A stretch of 64,000 nt of DNA. Origin: Sorghum bicolor (lineage: Eukaryota; Streptophyta; Magnoliopsida; Poales; Poaceae). The DNA is taken from positions 2,033,997-2,097,996 of the forward strand of contig NC_012871.2 in NCBI RefSeq assembly GCF_000003195.3, given 5' to 3'. Below are positions 36,833 through 48,517 of this stretch, piece by piece. A program made the translations under genes and the position numbers. Below the pieces are notes generated by a model. The model was not told the origin of the DNA. It did no database searches and was given only the letters and a program-made list of their open reading frames with translations. Positions within the stretch are counted from its first letter, which is position 1; every line of letters starts with the position of its first letter.

Positions 36833-37900
36833 TGTGCAATATCAATAGCTCATTTAGGTGCCTTTTCAAAAATATTCATGAAAGCATTGTACACTTGTAC
36901 TATTAACATTCAAAACCTCGTCTAAGTGGCTACAAAAGTGCAACGATACTGCTTCTAAAATGATGACTTCTACGTTGGGGGAAAATGGGACAAAATTTAG
37001 ATTAAAAGAAGAGAATATTGTTGTGGGGTATCAAAAATACTCTTTGATTGTGATATTGGTTAGTTCACACCTCAAATATGCTAAACTACGAGGTAACATT
37101 ATAAATCATGGATATTTACCGTAAGACGCCGCAATGACTACACAAATTTCTGCGAACTAAGGAAAGAGACAGGGTAGGAAAATTCCTAAGGTGGCGAGTT
37201 GCATGTAGACTCGTTGAGGAAAAGTAAAAAAAAAGGCGCTGAAAATTTTTGCACTGTCTTCGTCTTCAAATTCTCGTTTCCTGGTAGAGCCGCAAGTTGC
37301 ATATCGAGCTCTTGGCCTTTGACCCCTGTATGAACCACCGACATGTGGGCCTGATGCAAATTCATCATAATTCACCTATGGGCAGTACTTGAAAGTTGAA
37401 ATTCCTATCAGTGAACCAGTGATAAGTTGAAACTCCACTTTGGTTATAATTGTGCAATGTTCTCTAGGCCTCAACTGGGCTTAACCATAATGAGTTTGCA
37501 ATGGGCTGGGAATTGAAGTAGTATGAAGTATGAACCAAAGAATACGTTCTCTTAAAAATATGATCCATTTATTTCTCAAAAAAAAAATCCATTTGTAAAA
37601 ATAGGACAATTTGTGCAATATCAATACGTTGTTTGGGTTCCTTTTCAAAAAAAAATCATGAAAATATTGTAGGATTATATTATTAACCTTCAAAACATCA
37701 TCTAATAATAGCTATAAAAGTCCCACAAAACTTGGAAACAAAAATGTCGACTTCTATGCTGGGGGAAAATGGGACAAAATTTAGATTTTTTTAAAGGAAA
37801 TTCTTTGCCGTAGGGGCGTTGAAATTATGCTATAATTGCTAATTTTCACTACAAATATGCTTAATTGCCGGGTAGCATTACAAAATCATGGGCATTTGAT

Positions 37901-38938
37901 GTAGGACACCACATCGAGTACACCATTAATATACGCAAACTGCAGAGAGAGAGAGACATGATAGGAAAAGTCGTTAAATAGCGACTTGTGTCGTACTCTC
38001 TCAAGTTGTTCCAGCTTATTCTTGATATAAATAGCTTGTACTATTGCACCTAAATGTCTTATAATTTGAAATAGATGAAGTATGTTAACTCGTAAAGGCA
38101 GGAGGAGTGAAGACATTTTGAGATGAAAATAACATGTGCAGCGGCTGAAGATACAAGTTTTTGTGATAGTTTTTCATGGGCATTTGACGATGCTTTTTCA
38201 TCGAGGCTGAGGGGAAAAAAAGGTTGTGTGACGTTTTTTTTCACAATAACGTGTGACGTTAGTAAAACTTCTTGTTCACTTAGCTGAAAAGTTGTAATTA
38301 AAAATACTATCCATTGATTTATTATGAAAAAGCTACTAAATTCGGATAAACTCAAACAAAGAGCCAGGGCAACACAAGTACTACCTACCTAGCACATGAG
38401 CAACTGCCCACGCGACACGAAGAAGAATTCAACACTGATGCACATCGCATGAGTCTCTCTGTAGTGTGTACTGTACCAACCGCCGACAACCTGACGCGTT
38501 CACGTGAAGGGCGTCACCGATCGCCACCACCACAGCAGAGCTGACCTTGTCCTTCCTCCTGCCGCCCCGGTGCGACGAACAGAACATCCCGGACGTCACG
38601 GTTCAGTGCTGTGCAATCGCAATGGCAATGGCAATGGCAATGCAAGTGCAGCCATCCATCAGCAAACAGCGGCTTCGTTCATACAAAACAATCGATCAAC
38701 ACGCAGCTAATGCTAATCTCTATCCTCTAATCATCTACGGACAAGAATTTACATGCGACAAGTCAGATCTGAGATATCTACACTACCAGGAATTCTACGA
38801 GAATTCAGACGACTGTACTGAACAATTTCGAGACACTCACTAGTCACTACCACTAATCACCACCCTATCCCTGAACGGAGCTACAGCCTAGCAGAGCCTA
38901 GAGCTACTACATCCATGGCGCGGTCATCGACGACGGTC
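37901..38938. other. Intergenic and CSLC 3' flank
   Basis: AT-rich to about 38400, then more balanced. A GCAATG tandem repeat lies near 38617-38643. The stretch just right of 38700 is probably CSLC 3' UTR, but no polyadenylation site stands out. No gene is supported. Confidence 0.45.
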
Positions 38939-41399
38939 TCACTTGACGTCCTCGCCGATGAGGTCGAGGCCGACCAAGAGGAACGAGACGCCCTGGAACA
39001 GCAGGAAGTAGAAGTGCGTCCCTTGCTTCGACAGCAGGCTCCGGGCGGCCGCCGTCAGCAGCAGCAGCGACAGCGCCAGCTCCTTCTTGTACATCCGGTT
39101 GTACTTCGCCGTCGCCGTCGCCGTCGCTGTCGTCGTCGTTTTCCCAGGCTGCTTCGTCGTCTCCTGCTCGTGTTCCGACGACGACGGGCAACGGCCGGAC
39201 TTCTTGGTGACGACCCACTCGTAGGCGCCGCGGAGCTGGAAGAGGCCGGAGACCATGGCGTTGAACTTAGTCACGGACATGGTGTTCTCGAACAGGAGGT
39301 ACGGGATCACGAACGGGAACGACCGGGGCGCCGGCACCACGTTGAGGAGCGACATGAGTGCCGGCACGTAGCACACCACCCAGTCCGGGAGCGAAGCTTC
39401 CGGCACGAACATGGTTAGTGGTAGGATGATGCAGAAGAGCGTGAAGGAGTAGAAGGGCAGGATCAGCTTCCGCAGCAGGAAGAAGAGCAAGATCAGGTTC
39501 GCCTTCTTCCATACCGACAACTGCATGCAAATTGCAAAACCATAATTGGGACAAAGATGATGAACTAGATGGCAATGTAATGATCACAATACCTTGCATC
39601 TGATGATGTCCGGCAAGCACAGCCTGAAGAGCTGCATTGGGCCTGAATGCCACCGGTGCTGCTGCTTCCTGTAAGCCTCATACGACTCCGGCAACTCGCA
39701 CTGGCACTGTCCAAACATGAAACAATCGCTTTCAGCACAGATGTTGCTGGCATCCCAACAATGTCCTAGACAAATTCAGCATCATGTAATACTGATGTAC
39801 CACCTCCACATCGTTGAGGAAGATGAACTTCCAGCCTTTGAGATGCGCCCTGACCGCGACGTCCATGTCCTCGACGGTGGTGCGCTCCATCCAGCCGCCT
39901 GAATCCTCCAGAGCCCTGATCCTCCACACCCCGGCCGTGCCGTTGAACCCGAAGAAGTTGATGAACACGCCGTTCACCTGCTGCTCCACCTCGAAGTGGA
40001 AGCACAGGTTGATGTTCTGCAGCCGCGTCAGCAGGTTCTCGTCCTTGTTCACGAACGACCACCGTGCCTGCACCAGCCCCAATTCCTCATTGTCCTGCAA
40101 CATGCATACATTCCTCATTGTCATTGTTCCTGCGAAATTCGGCATGATCGATCCAAGCAAGCAATGGATGAATTGACCTCAAGGCCAAGGCTAGCTCAAG
40201 CTACCATGAAATGGGGCACGGTGCGCCGCAGGAAGTCAGGGTAAGGCTGGAAGTCGGCGTCGAAGATGGCCACGTACTCGTAGTCCTTGACGTAGCTGCA
40301 GCTCATCGCCGACTTGAGGTTGCCGGCCTTGTACCCGTCCCTGAGCACGCGGTGGCGGTACACGATGCGCGCGCCGTGGTGCCGCCACTTGTCCACCTCC
40401 TCTCTGATCAGTGCCTGCGTGACGGGCTCGTCGGAGTCGTCCAGCACCTGCACCAGCAGGCTGGACCTCGGCCAGTCCAAGTTGCAAACCGCCGCGATCG
40501 ACTGCTGGTACACCTGAATGGAACAGAGCGATGAACATCATCTTGCTGGTTGGTGGAATACTGGAATTGAGCTTTGCGTGGGTTAAAATTTACGATTTTT
40601 CAGGCGGAATTGCAAATGCCAGTGGAGAAAATGCTGCAGTTTTCACCTCCTTCTCGTTGCACATTGGTATCTGGACGAGCACCATGGGGAAGTAGCCGGC
40701 GTCGGGGTCCTCGGCGTCGGGCACCGCCGGCGGCGACACGGGCTCAGGCCTGACGCGCCTGAGGCGGATGTAGAGGCATCCGAGGCACTGGGCGACGCGG
40801 TCGGCGCTCTGGACGAGGAACAGCGCGACGCAGGCGTCGGCGAGCCGCTGGAGCGGCGGCGCCACGTAGGCGGCGCGGAAGCGCACCCAGGAGGCGTGGA
40901 GCGAGCCGAGCGACACCGCGGCGGCGGCGAGGCGGCGGCCGTTGGCGTGCGCCGCGAGCTCGGCGGCCAGGAGGAACAGCGACAGCAGGAGCAGCGCCCG
41001 GATGAACGCGTAGAGCCTGGAACGCCGCGGCGTCGGCGGCGGAGTGGGGGTGGGGGCGGGGGCGGGCGCTCCGTCGTCGGCGTCCGTGCGGCCGGCCGCG
41101 ACGCGGCGCCGCGCCGCGCACCCGAGCGCGACGGCGGCGGAGGCCAGCCACGCCAGGCACCCCGCGGCGCGGTGCGCGTTGAGGAGCAGCACCCAGGTGA
41201 TCTGCTTGGCGTTCTTGCCCCTCCTCCTCCTCCTCCGCCGCCTCTGGCCCCCGCCGTAGTCATCGTCGTCGTCGTCGTTGATCTCGGAGATGGACCAGCT
41301 GTTGGGGTTCTCCATCCTGACGACGACGGGGGTGCCGCGGTAGGCGTCGCCGCCGGCGAGGACGGCCCTGCCGCCCCAGAGGCCGCTCCACGGCGCCAT
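38939..41399 (-). CDS. CSLC: Cellulose synthase-like C (CSLC) glucosyltransferase
   Basis: Five minus-strand exons: 41399-40647, 40513-40205, 40094-39804, 39706-39593 and 39520-38939, all in phase 0 with GT-AG introns, giving 682 residues, normal for CSLC. The N-terminus is hydrophilic, then has hydrophobic membrane segments. The catalytic core of a processive GT2 family enzyme is complete: LDDSDE (~275-280), DAD (336-338), TTVEDMD (with the base Asp at ~430) and QQHRW (466-470). The C-terminus has several membrane spans ([15 protein letters not shown]..., [11 protein letters not shown]). CSLC enzymes make the beta-1,4-glucan backbone of xyloglucan in the Golgi from UDP-glucose. Exon 3 could instead end three bases later (39801), adding a Val; the shorter form matches the family better ([11 protein letters not shown]). 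The paralogue number is not assigned. The start is the only ATG before the conserved WSGLWGG motif; a second Met at MENPNSW is less likely. Confidence 0.95.
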
Positions 41400-43199
41400 C
41401 GATGGGCGGCGCGAGAATGCAGGTGACCCGACCGGAGACCGGACCAGACCAGACCAGACCGTCTCCCTCGTCTGTGCTCTGTCCCAAAATAGCAAGCGGA
41501 GACATAGAGCAGAGTGAGTGACACACACACACACAGAGACGATGGTCCTCCTGGGGCTCCCCTTGTTTTGAGCTGACGCTCACGCTCACCCAGCTCGCTC
41601 CAACACCGATGATCTCCGTTGCAATGCAGGGGAGCTTACCAGCTGCTGGAAGCCTGCAATTCGTTTAGGAGGTTCGGATCTGTCCGTACGAGTTCGAATA
41701 TTCAACATTCAATATTGTATTTGTATCTGAATATTTAAATTATATATATATATATATATGATTTCGACATCCAATCATATATTATTCGATAGGTTGACAT
41801 TATTCGTATTTGAATTTGAATTCGACTAGAAATATAAAAACAAATATGATAATATTGATATCTGTTCGTATCAATCGATCCGTTTTCATCCCTAAATGCA
41901 ATGTAATGAGAGGACGACGAGGAAGACGAGATGACAAGGGGGAGAAAAGGGTAGAAGCCGTACAGAGTAAGGAATCAGAGCAGAGAGGACATGAGGACAA
42001 GGATTTATGGCGTTGGCACCTGCCATTTCTTTCGGAGCAATTGCGCTCCGCATTTTCAATGTTTTCGTCAAAAAAATTGTAAATTTTTTAGGTTTCTCGT
42101 TATATTGAATCTTACGACATATGTATTATATAAGCACTAAATATAGAAAAATAACTAATTACATAGAAAAAAATAACATATATTTCTCCGATGTATGTAA
42201 TCCATAGAAATTATTTACAACTTTTTCTAAAAAAATTGGCACATATTTGTATTATCCACAAATTATACCACTATGTTCAATAAATTATACTAAGGAAATC
42301 ATTATAAATATAGTAACAAGTCAGTGTAAATATAACTAGAAGATAGTGTAAGTGCATGGAAAAAATTCAGTTCATAGGAGAGGGGCCAAAACAACTAAAT
42401 GTCACTTAGACATACCTTTTTTTATGTATACATTTGCTGTTATTTTTCTGAGCTAAAACCAATTTGGTAAGATTTTTTAACAGAAAACCGGACTTGTGAA
42501 TTTTGAATATATTTGCAATTTTTTCTAAAAAAAATTGACACATATTTGTATTACCCCTACCACTGTGTTCAATAAATTATACTGAATAAATCATTATAAA
42601 TATAGTTACAAATCAGTGTAAATATAGTTAGAAGGCATTGTAAGTGCATGGAAAAAATTAGTGGCCAAAACAACTTAATGTCACCTAGACATATCCTTAT
42701 ATATATATATACACACACATTTGCTGCTTTATTTTTCTGAGCTAAAACCAATGTGCTAAGATTTTTAACAGTAAACTGGACTTTTGAATTCTGAATAATC
42801 TATCTATTTGAAAAATATACGGACATTTTTTTGGGTGGGTGACTACTTGTAGTCTGATTTACCCGTCCGAACTGCCAATATGATCGAATTTACGCTCTCT
42901 AGGAACACCATTGAAAAAAAGTAAACAAAGGGGTTTAAAAATCTGATTTTATAGATGTGGGAAAATCAAACAGTTTGTGAGTTGAGGGAGATCGAATGAT
43001 ATTTTTTTTCCTGATGAGTACGTCAGACGAGATGAGCGTTTGGGTCTTCACGGCTTCTACTAGTACTACTCTTTCTCTCTCTCGCTTGAACTTATCTGTG
43101 TCATTCAACAGTATTTTTCTCTCATAACAAATCAATGAACAGTACTTTCAGTCAATCATCCAAACAAACAGGCTACGAAACACATGCAGATTGGAATTT
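41400..43199. other. CSLC upstream region and AT-rich repeats
   Basis: The first ~240 bases are the presumptive CSLC promoter and leader, with a CA repeat at 41521-41535. From ~41650 the sequence becomes AT-rich with 'ATTCGAATATTC'-type words suggestive of an old DNA element. A truncated Tourist-family interior lies near 42060-42145, followed by a tandem duplication (42221-42800). No gene seen. Confidence 0.5.
42221..42800. repeat. Tandem duplication, two ~290-bp units
   Basis: Unit 1 (about 42221-42520) and unit 2 (about 42521-42800) align along their length; shared landmarks are TTCAATAAATTATACT, GTAAGTGCATGGAAAAAATT and TTTTTCTGAGCTAAAACCAA. Unit 2 contains an extra AT/AC microsatellite. 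Confidence 0.85.
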
Positions 43200-43527
43200 A
43201 GAACATGCAGCTTGCCCTTCCTGACAGTTCATCACAAAATATTTACCAGGACTGGTGGTACCAGGTTGAGAACTGAAATTCAACACCTACAGCAAGCATA
43301 AACAAGAGCTGCTTCATTCAACCCTTAGTGCGGTTCCACGTACAACTGACTCACTGAGCCATCAACTTTCAAAGCTTTTAGTAAAACATCTGAGTTACAT
43401 ATGACAATACCTGCCAAAAGTTGTTCTTCATATATTGTATTCATTCAGTATTGGACTAAACTAAAAAAATTAAACTCTTCATGTTTCCAACCGTATGCCC
43501 AAGAAATCTCGAATTGCTGCTCGGCAG

Positions 43528-43704
43528 TGTTAGAATTTATAAGAATAGTTTCTCTAAATTCATACGAAGAAATTCTAATAAACCTCAAAAGCTCAATACT
43601 TGTTCTCTAATGGGCTTTAATATTTAAACCCATAAGTAGAGGAGGAAGGTGCAGCATTTATTTAGTGCCATATTGCTAATTGATGTGGAAGTAGAAAGTT
43701 TTCC

Positions 43705-43736
<32 letters not shown>

Positions 43737-44107
43737 CTATTGGAAGTTTCAGTTGGAAAATTCTAAGGTAGTAAATTAGTATTTTCTTCTTCTCGCTACT
43801 ACTCGGAACCCTCGCTCTTGTGATCCTGCACTAGAAGAGGACGACTACGGTTTTTGGGAAGCGCTCTTCGCGTGACTAGTCCCAACTTCTACTACGGGTC
43901 GTCTGCCATCCAACAACGTTTCCACCGGTATCTTCATGACCTATGTCAGCATCTCTCTCTACATTCGAAGGTACACACCTCATGATCTAATGTCTCGATT
44001 GATGCTGTTTAATCCAACTGGTGTACGAGCTATGCTTACACTAGTAGTTATTTTTATGCTATTGTTAAATCATGCTAGTAATCTGGAAATTGCCTAATTA
44101 TTCAACA
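43528..44107. mobile_element. Probable solo LTR, 580 bp
   Basis: Begins TGTTAGAATTTATAAG and ends AATTATTCAACA, so it has TG...CA boundaries. Flanks are GGCAG and GGCAA, a possibly decayed 5-bp duplication. Host sequence continues on both sides as judged from the copy at 1-1475. A (TA)n run lies at 43705-43731. About 51 bp of host sequence (43476-43526) is repeated after it (44113-44164). No internal retroelement sequence remains. The superfamily is unknown. Confidence 0.6.
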
Positions 44108-44879
44108 GGCAACTTCATGTTTCCAACTGTATGCCCAAGAAATATCTCAAATTGCTGCTCGGCAACCCTCTTTCAAGACATGAAACCAAAACTGAACATC
44201 ACATGAGTTTTAGTTCAGTGTAACTGCGACAAATGTAACTGAAACATGCCCAACATAAGTACATAACAGACGATATCTCAGGTACAATTTTTTAATGATA
44301 GGTTCAGGTTAATTCGAGAAAGACAACATCGATTGATCGTAACCTTCAGACTTTTCTGCTAAACTACGGTAAGAACCTTTTTATAGTAGCAGCTCTGAAA
44401 TAAACCAACAATAGCAGACTCAAGATGATGGATTCGTACAATTTAAAGGTCTCCTATTCAACGGTGCCTCATGCATCAGTGAACCATTGCTAGATATGAC
44501 AACCTATAGCGTTCTGAAAAGAGAACATGTGCAAAATTCATGACCAACTGATTCCAAAGGCTTACACAGAGCACCAGATATGAGTTTCAGATATACCACA
44601 ACTAAGTAAAATAATTATCTTTCAAAAAGGAAATCTGAAACAAAGTAACATAATAATATTAGATCATCAAACTTGAATGCATATTTAGCAATTCTATAAC
44701 TGTGTGGTCTGTAACAACTCAAATCTCAAAGCACAAATAAAGGATGGTTTTCCAATGACAAGTATACAGTTTGCTCTATCGCATAAAAATAATTACAGCA
44801 TGCCTAATTTTTACAAATCAGAAAGGATTAACTGAGTAAACATATGGGTATGTAGGTTAACAGATATGCGAGGACTAGT

Positions 44880-45170
44880 TCAGCACTGGAGGCCCACAAT
44901 CTCAAAATTCAATATGCCAACATCTGTGCCCACAGATATGACACCGACAATCTCAGAACCACTCACATATGGTTTGTTAACAGGTTTGGCCATCAGGGCA
45001 TCACTGTCTCCAGATAGATGACCCTGACCTGCACCCATGCTGCAAACCCCTCTGTATTGAATAAAGGCCAGAATGCAGCCTACATCATGATACATCTCAT
45101 GTCTTTTTGAGATATAGACATCAAAATTTTCCACCAATTTTTGTATACTAGAAAAACATTTGAAGTCCAT
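44880..45170 (-). pseudogene. F-box gene fragment, C-terminal part
   Basis: The minus-strand frame contains GDSDALMAKPVNKPYVSGSE and GVISVGTDVGILNFE, which aligns with residues ~290-325 of the intact F-box protein (IDLDTMMPMANPSDGAYVVG, VDVIFV). Upstream in the same frame the similarity fades. No F-box domain is attached. It is a decayed partial duplicate. Confidence 0.65.
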
Positions 45171-45218
45171 ACCTGTTAAAGATGTTCTTGCATCTAATCA
45201 CAATAACAACCACTTCCT

Positions 45219-45635
45219 GCTGAAACTACATTATAGCTAGAATAACTTTGTATTTCCAGAGTCTGCCAGTGCTGCTTGATATGAAAGTAACTCTGAATCT
45301 CATTGATTTCTTGCTGAAACTACATTATAGCTAGAATAACTTTGTATTTCCAGTAGTATGTTCGAAAAAGTCTTCCAGTGCTGCTTGATATGAAATTAAC
45401 TCTGAATCTCATTGATTTACTGCTGAAACTATATTATAGCTAGAATAACTTTGTATTTCCAGCAGTATGTTCTAGAAAGTCTGCCAGTGCTGCATGATAT
45501 GAAAGTAACTCTGAATCTCATTGATTTCCTGCTGAAACTACATTATAGATAGAATAACTTTGTATTTCCAGTAGTATGTTCTAAAAAGTCTGCCCATACT
45601 TGATATGAAAGTAACTCTGAATCCCATTGAATCAT
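45219..45635. repeat. Four tandem copies of a ~109-bp repeat
   Basis: Copies start at 45219, 45313, 45422 and 45531, each opening with GCTGAAACTA(C/T)ATTATAG and containing ATAACTTTGTATTTCCAG and GAAAGTAACTCTGAATC. Copy 1 is ~15 bp shorter through loss of the AGTATGTTC segment. A single diverged copy lies near 52570-52640 in duplication unit 2. Confidence 0.92.
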
Positions 45636-46245
45636 GCATAAAGCAAACAGTAAATGAAATATGGCTGACAGGCTGAGTGGCTGACACGTTACACTAAGAT
45701 ACTATTTCTCATCTATATAACAGGATGAATTCAACCACCACCACAACTGATCATGATCATATTGACTTGCGCATCATCTGTACTTAAATTGCTCAGTAGA
45801 AGATATACTTCTTAACAGTACCAGATTTGACAGACAACAGCAGCATACTCAAGATGATGGGTCGTCTATTCTGCAAGATCTTACTTCAAAGTGGCACATC
45901 AGAGAACAGTAGATCCTCCTAGGTGAGACAATCTAGAATGATCTGAAAAATAACATGAACAACAATCATAAGCAAATTCTGAATCATAATTTACACTTTC
46001 ATGAGCTATGTGCTATAATAATTTCAAAGATTTAAGCATAGTAAAATCTAGGTAGATGCTTCATATTTGAGAGAAATTAAAAGTAACTTAACAGCATGAT
46101 AATACTAGATCAACAGATTTGTATGCGTATCTAACACTGCCACTAATACAATGACATGGTGTTTAACAAGCCGAACCAAAGAACCAAGATTAGTTTTGGC
46201 TTTTGAGTGTCATATATTCTATTTGCTATAATGCTTACACTGCAG

Positions 46246-47391
46246 CTAGTAGTCACTCACAAGCCAGAACCAACAAAGCCATATGGAAGGTGACAAAGAA
46301 GTCCAAAACAAAATAGGCGCTAGCATAATACCAGGAGTGTAGAAGGCCATGTAGGGTAGGACACTTGAAAGATAATCAGGCTCGTGACGTTTCGTCACTC
46401 GCCCTGACTTGAGCTCCATCATGAATAATCCAACAAGTGTTCTGACGAAGATAACGTCCACACCCTCTGCGAAGCCAACCACATATGCTCCATCACTCGG
46501 ATTTGCCATGGGCATCATTGTGTCCAGATCAATGACCCTGCACTGTACCCATTCTGCATTTTCCTCTGAACTCGCCCTTCTTGACCACAAATAAAGACTG
46601 GAATGCTTAATCTCAGCGATCCCAAGAGAAGAGTCCTCCATCACCATGAGGGTAACCCGATTGCTGTACACTACCGATGGCGGGGGATTAGCCAGAGACA
46701 AGCTATTCTTCCCCCAGTCATACTTGATAATTCCAGTATTCAAGTATAGCATGAAGTAGATTCCATCTCCGATAAGGGCACCACGCCCGTAGAGTCCACG
46801 AATGCCTTGCAATGTGGCTGCCTCGCTCCATGCGCCTATCTCTGACGAATAAAATGTTGCTGACATTGTAGCAGTTGAGCCGTCTCTGATCATCAAGACC
46901 ACACAGAAGGGATCGCCATGGCAGTCAAGGTGTCTGCAGTCAGCAGCAGCGCTGCAAATGTGGCCGATCCCAGCGTACCTGATTTTCGGCTGGGGTAGGT
47001 GACAGCGGACGCCCGTAACAGGGTCAAGGACAAGGTAACACATACGCCAGTCTTGAACCATGCCGATGAGGACGCGGCCATGGCGGCAGTCGAGGGGCAG
47101 CTCACCGCAGGTGTCGGGCGCCGGAAAAGGGAACGCGGGCACTACTCTGGTGGGGACGAGGCGGAAAAACCAGCTTCTGTCGATTTTCTGGTCCGCGTCA
47201 ATAAGGCCGAGGAGAGGAGGGGTTCCGTGGAAGGCGCGGTAGCGGCCGAGGAAGCCGGGGTCGGAGATGGTGCGGAGCCATGGCTTGCAGACGAGGGCGG
47301 CGCGGAAGAGGCACTCGGGCTCGTCCGGTGGGAGGCGGAGGAGGATCTCGGAGATGATGTCGCTGACCAGCTCCCGCGGCGGCGGCGCCAT
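46246..47391 (-). CDS. F-box protein, cereal-expanded family
   Basis: A single open exon encodes 381 residues. The N-terminal F-box (residues ~8-50) reads DIISEILLRLPPDEPECLFR followed by ALVCKPWLRTISDPGFLGRY, the hydrophobic pattern that binds SKP1. The remainder (LGLIDAD, DCRHGRVLIG, PVTG, FYSSEIGAWSE) is the beta-rich associated domain of the grass F-box family, usually the substrate-binding part of an SCF ubiquitin ligase. The start ATG is in a short GC-rich context with no earlier in-frame Met. The last ~28 residues, rich in Trp, Leu and Ile, do not look like the family; a GT just after TFYTP-like sequence (near 46335) or GTGAGT near the stop may be a real donor, so the C-terminus is uncertain. 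It is the only intact member of three or four copies here. Confidence 0.88.
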   Translation of the reverse strand: MAPPPRELVSDIISEILLRLPPDEPECLFRAALVCKPWLRTISDPGFLGRYRAFHGTPPLLGLIDADQKIDRSWFFRLVPTRVVPAFPFPAPDTCGELPLDCRHGRVLIGMVQDWRMCYLVLDPVTGVRCHLPQPKIRYAGIGHICSAAADCRHLDCHGDPFCVVLMIRDGSTATMSATFYSSEIGAWSEAATLQGIRGLYGRGALIGDGIYFMLYLNTGIIKYDWGKNSLSLANPPPSVVYSNRVTLMVMEDSSLGIAEIKHSSLYLWSRRASSEENAEWVQCRVIDLDTMMPMANPSDGAYVVGFAEGVDVIFVRTLVGLFMMELKSGRVTKRHEPDYLSSVLPYMAFYTPGIMLAPILFWTSLSPSIWLCWFWLVSDY

Positions 47392-48449
47392 GGCGTAGGT
47401 AGGAGCCAGTGGTCGGCGGAGCTAGCTGACGCGAGGCAGGATTGGGGATTTTTTTGGAACTTTTTTGTTGAAGAAGAAGATTTTTTTGGAACTGTCGATG
47501 GGGGAAGAGGCCTCTTAGCAATCGGCCCATTGTCCTCTACAAAAAGCAATCGGCCCATTCTTCTACTCTAAGATAAACAATCGGCCCACAGCCGTTGCAA
47601 GGATATGCTTCCATCTCCTCCGTTTTTTTCCCTCAAAAAAAAAAAAAAACCCTTCCCAAAGTGAATGAACGGTTTGTAATGTGCGAATTTCGTTCACTGG
47701 AAGCATACAAAAGAAGACATGAATCCAAAGTGAACACCTTTCGAAAGACGTCCAAGCCCATAATGTTGGAGTTATGGGTTAACCAGCTTCCACTGTTAGC
47801 AAAGCGAATAAGTATGCAATAACCTTTTTCCCTCAACAAAAGCAAGTTTTACATATACTGCATTCAGCTGCCACTTGCTGACGCTTCCTCACCAAATATT
47901 TACCAGGATGGAACAGGTAAGGAAAAAAAAATCCCATGTCAACTACTTTGGTTTCAAAGCCCTTTTACCTTGGAAGTTGGAACCTCCATGCTTCATCAAC
48001 TAGTGCATTCAGCTGATGAAAGGCTAGCTGTTCCCAAAAGGACCAATGTGGGTTTCAGGCAGAAGGAAAACTAGACATGAGTGAGAGGTAACCTGAATAA
48101 CGACGGCACACATCACAGTGGACTCAATCCTCATGGCAGAAGCTGCTGCTCTACTACTTGCAGCCTCAAATAGTTCAGCAACTTGGATTCACCAATGCAA
48201 CATTCTTCAGACAACCAATCAATGGCGCACCCTCCACATTGGTAGATAAAAAGACTCACAGCAGGCTTCCTGAAAACCTTGGAGGGAATTCAGCTCAGAG
48301 TTCACAAAATTTAAAGCAGCCTAAATACCACATCACACTCCTTAACACATCAGGCTTACAGGTCCACTGCCGCTGCTATAAGTTTCAGTTGCACTTCTAC
48401 TCAGATTCATGCCCTCCTCGGGATGCATGCTTTTCTGTAATCAAGAAGC

Positions 48450-48517
48450 TGTTGCGAAACGGTGTCTGTTGGTGAATAGACACCTTAATGATCTCATCCG
48501 TTGATACAACAAGATTA
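48450..48517 (+). repeat. 5' LTR remnant of the copia element
   Basis: Matches the start of the 3' LTR at 51124 over ~68 bases except for a 5-base deletion, then switches to coding sequence. Confidence 0.88.

Larger units (their letters stand above)
35215..37900. repeat. Tandem segmental duplication, two diverged units
   Basis: Unit 1 (about 35215-37130) and unit 2 (about 37255-37800) share collinear segments: 35220-35355 with 37255-37390, 36260-36460 with 37400-37590, and 36833-37010 with 37612-37790. The size difference comes from two insertions in unit 1, a LINE fragment and a hAT-like element, both absent from unit 2. No gene is recognised in the shared sequence. Confidence 0.8.
43200..47400 (-). 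repeat. F-box locus, duplication unit 1
   Basis: The unit comprises downstream sequence (43200-44880), a decayed F-box fragment (44880-45170), a repeat array (45219-45635) and an intact F-box gene (46246-47391). The same order of landmarks recurs at about 47850-53910, and its left part recurs inverted at 1-1475. Confidence 0.75.

Noticed and set aside
40643..41530. 295- and 176-residue frames overlapping CSLC exon 1
   Set aside because: Shadows of the GC-rich exon, mostly Arg, Pro and Ala; the CSLC frame has the conserved domains.
45219..45635. CRISPR-like array
   Set aside because: The four ~109-bp units are contiguous without unique spacers and lie in a plant genome; this is a simple tandem repeat.
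46999..47571. 190-residue plus-strand frame opposite the F-box gene
   Set aside because: Antisense shadow of the GC-rich F-box N-terminus.
48158..48475. 105-residue frame left of the copia element
   Set aside because: It crosses the target duplication into the LTR, has no domain and corresponds to decayed duplication-unit sequence.
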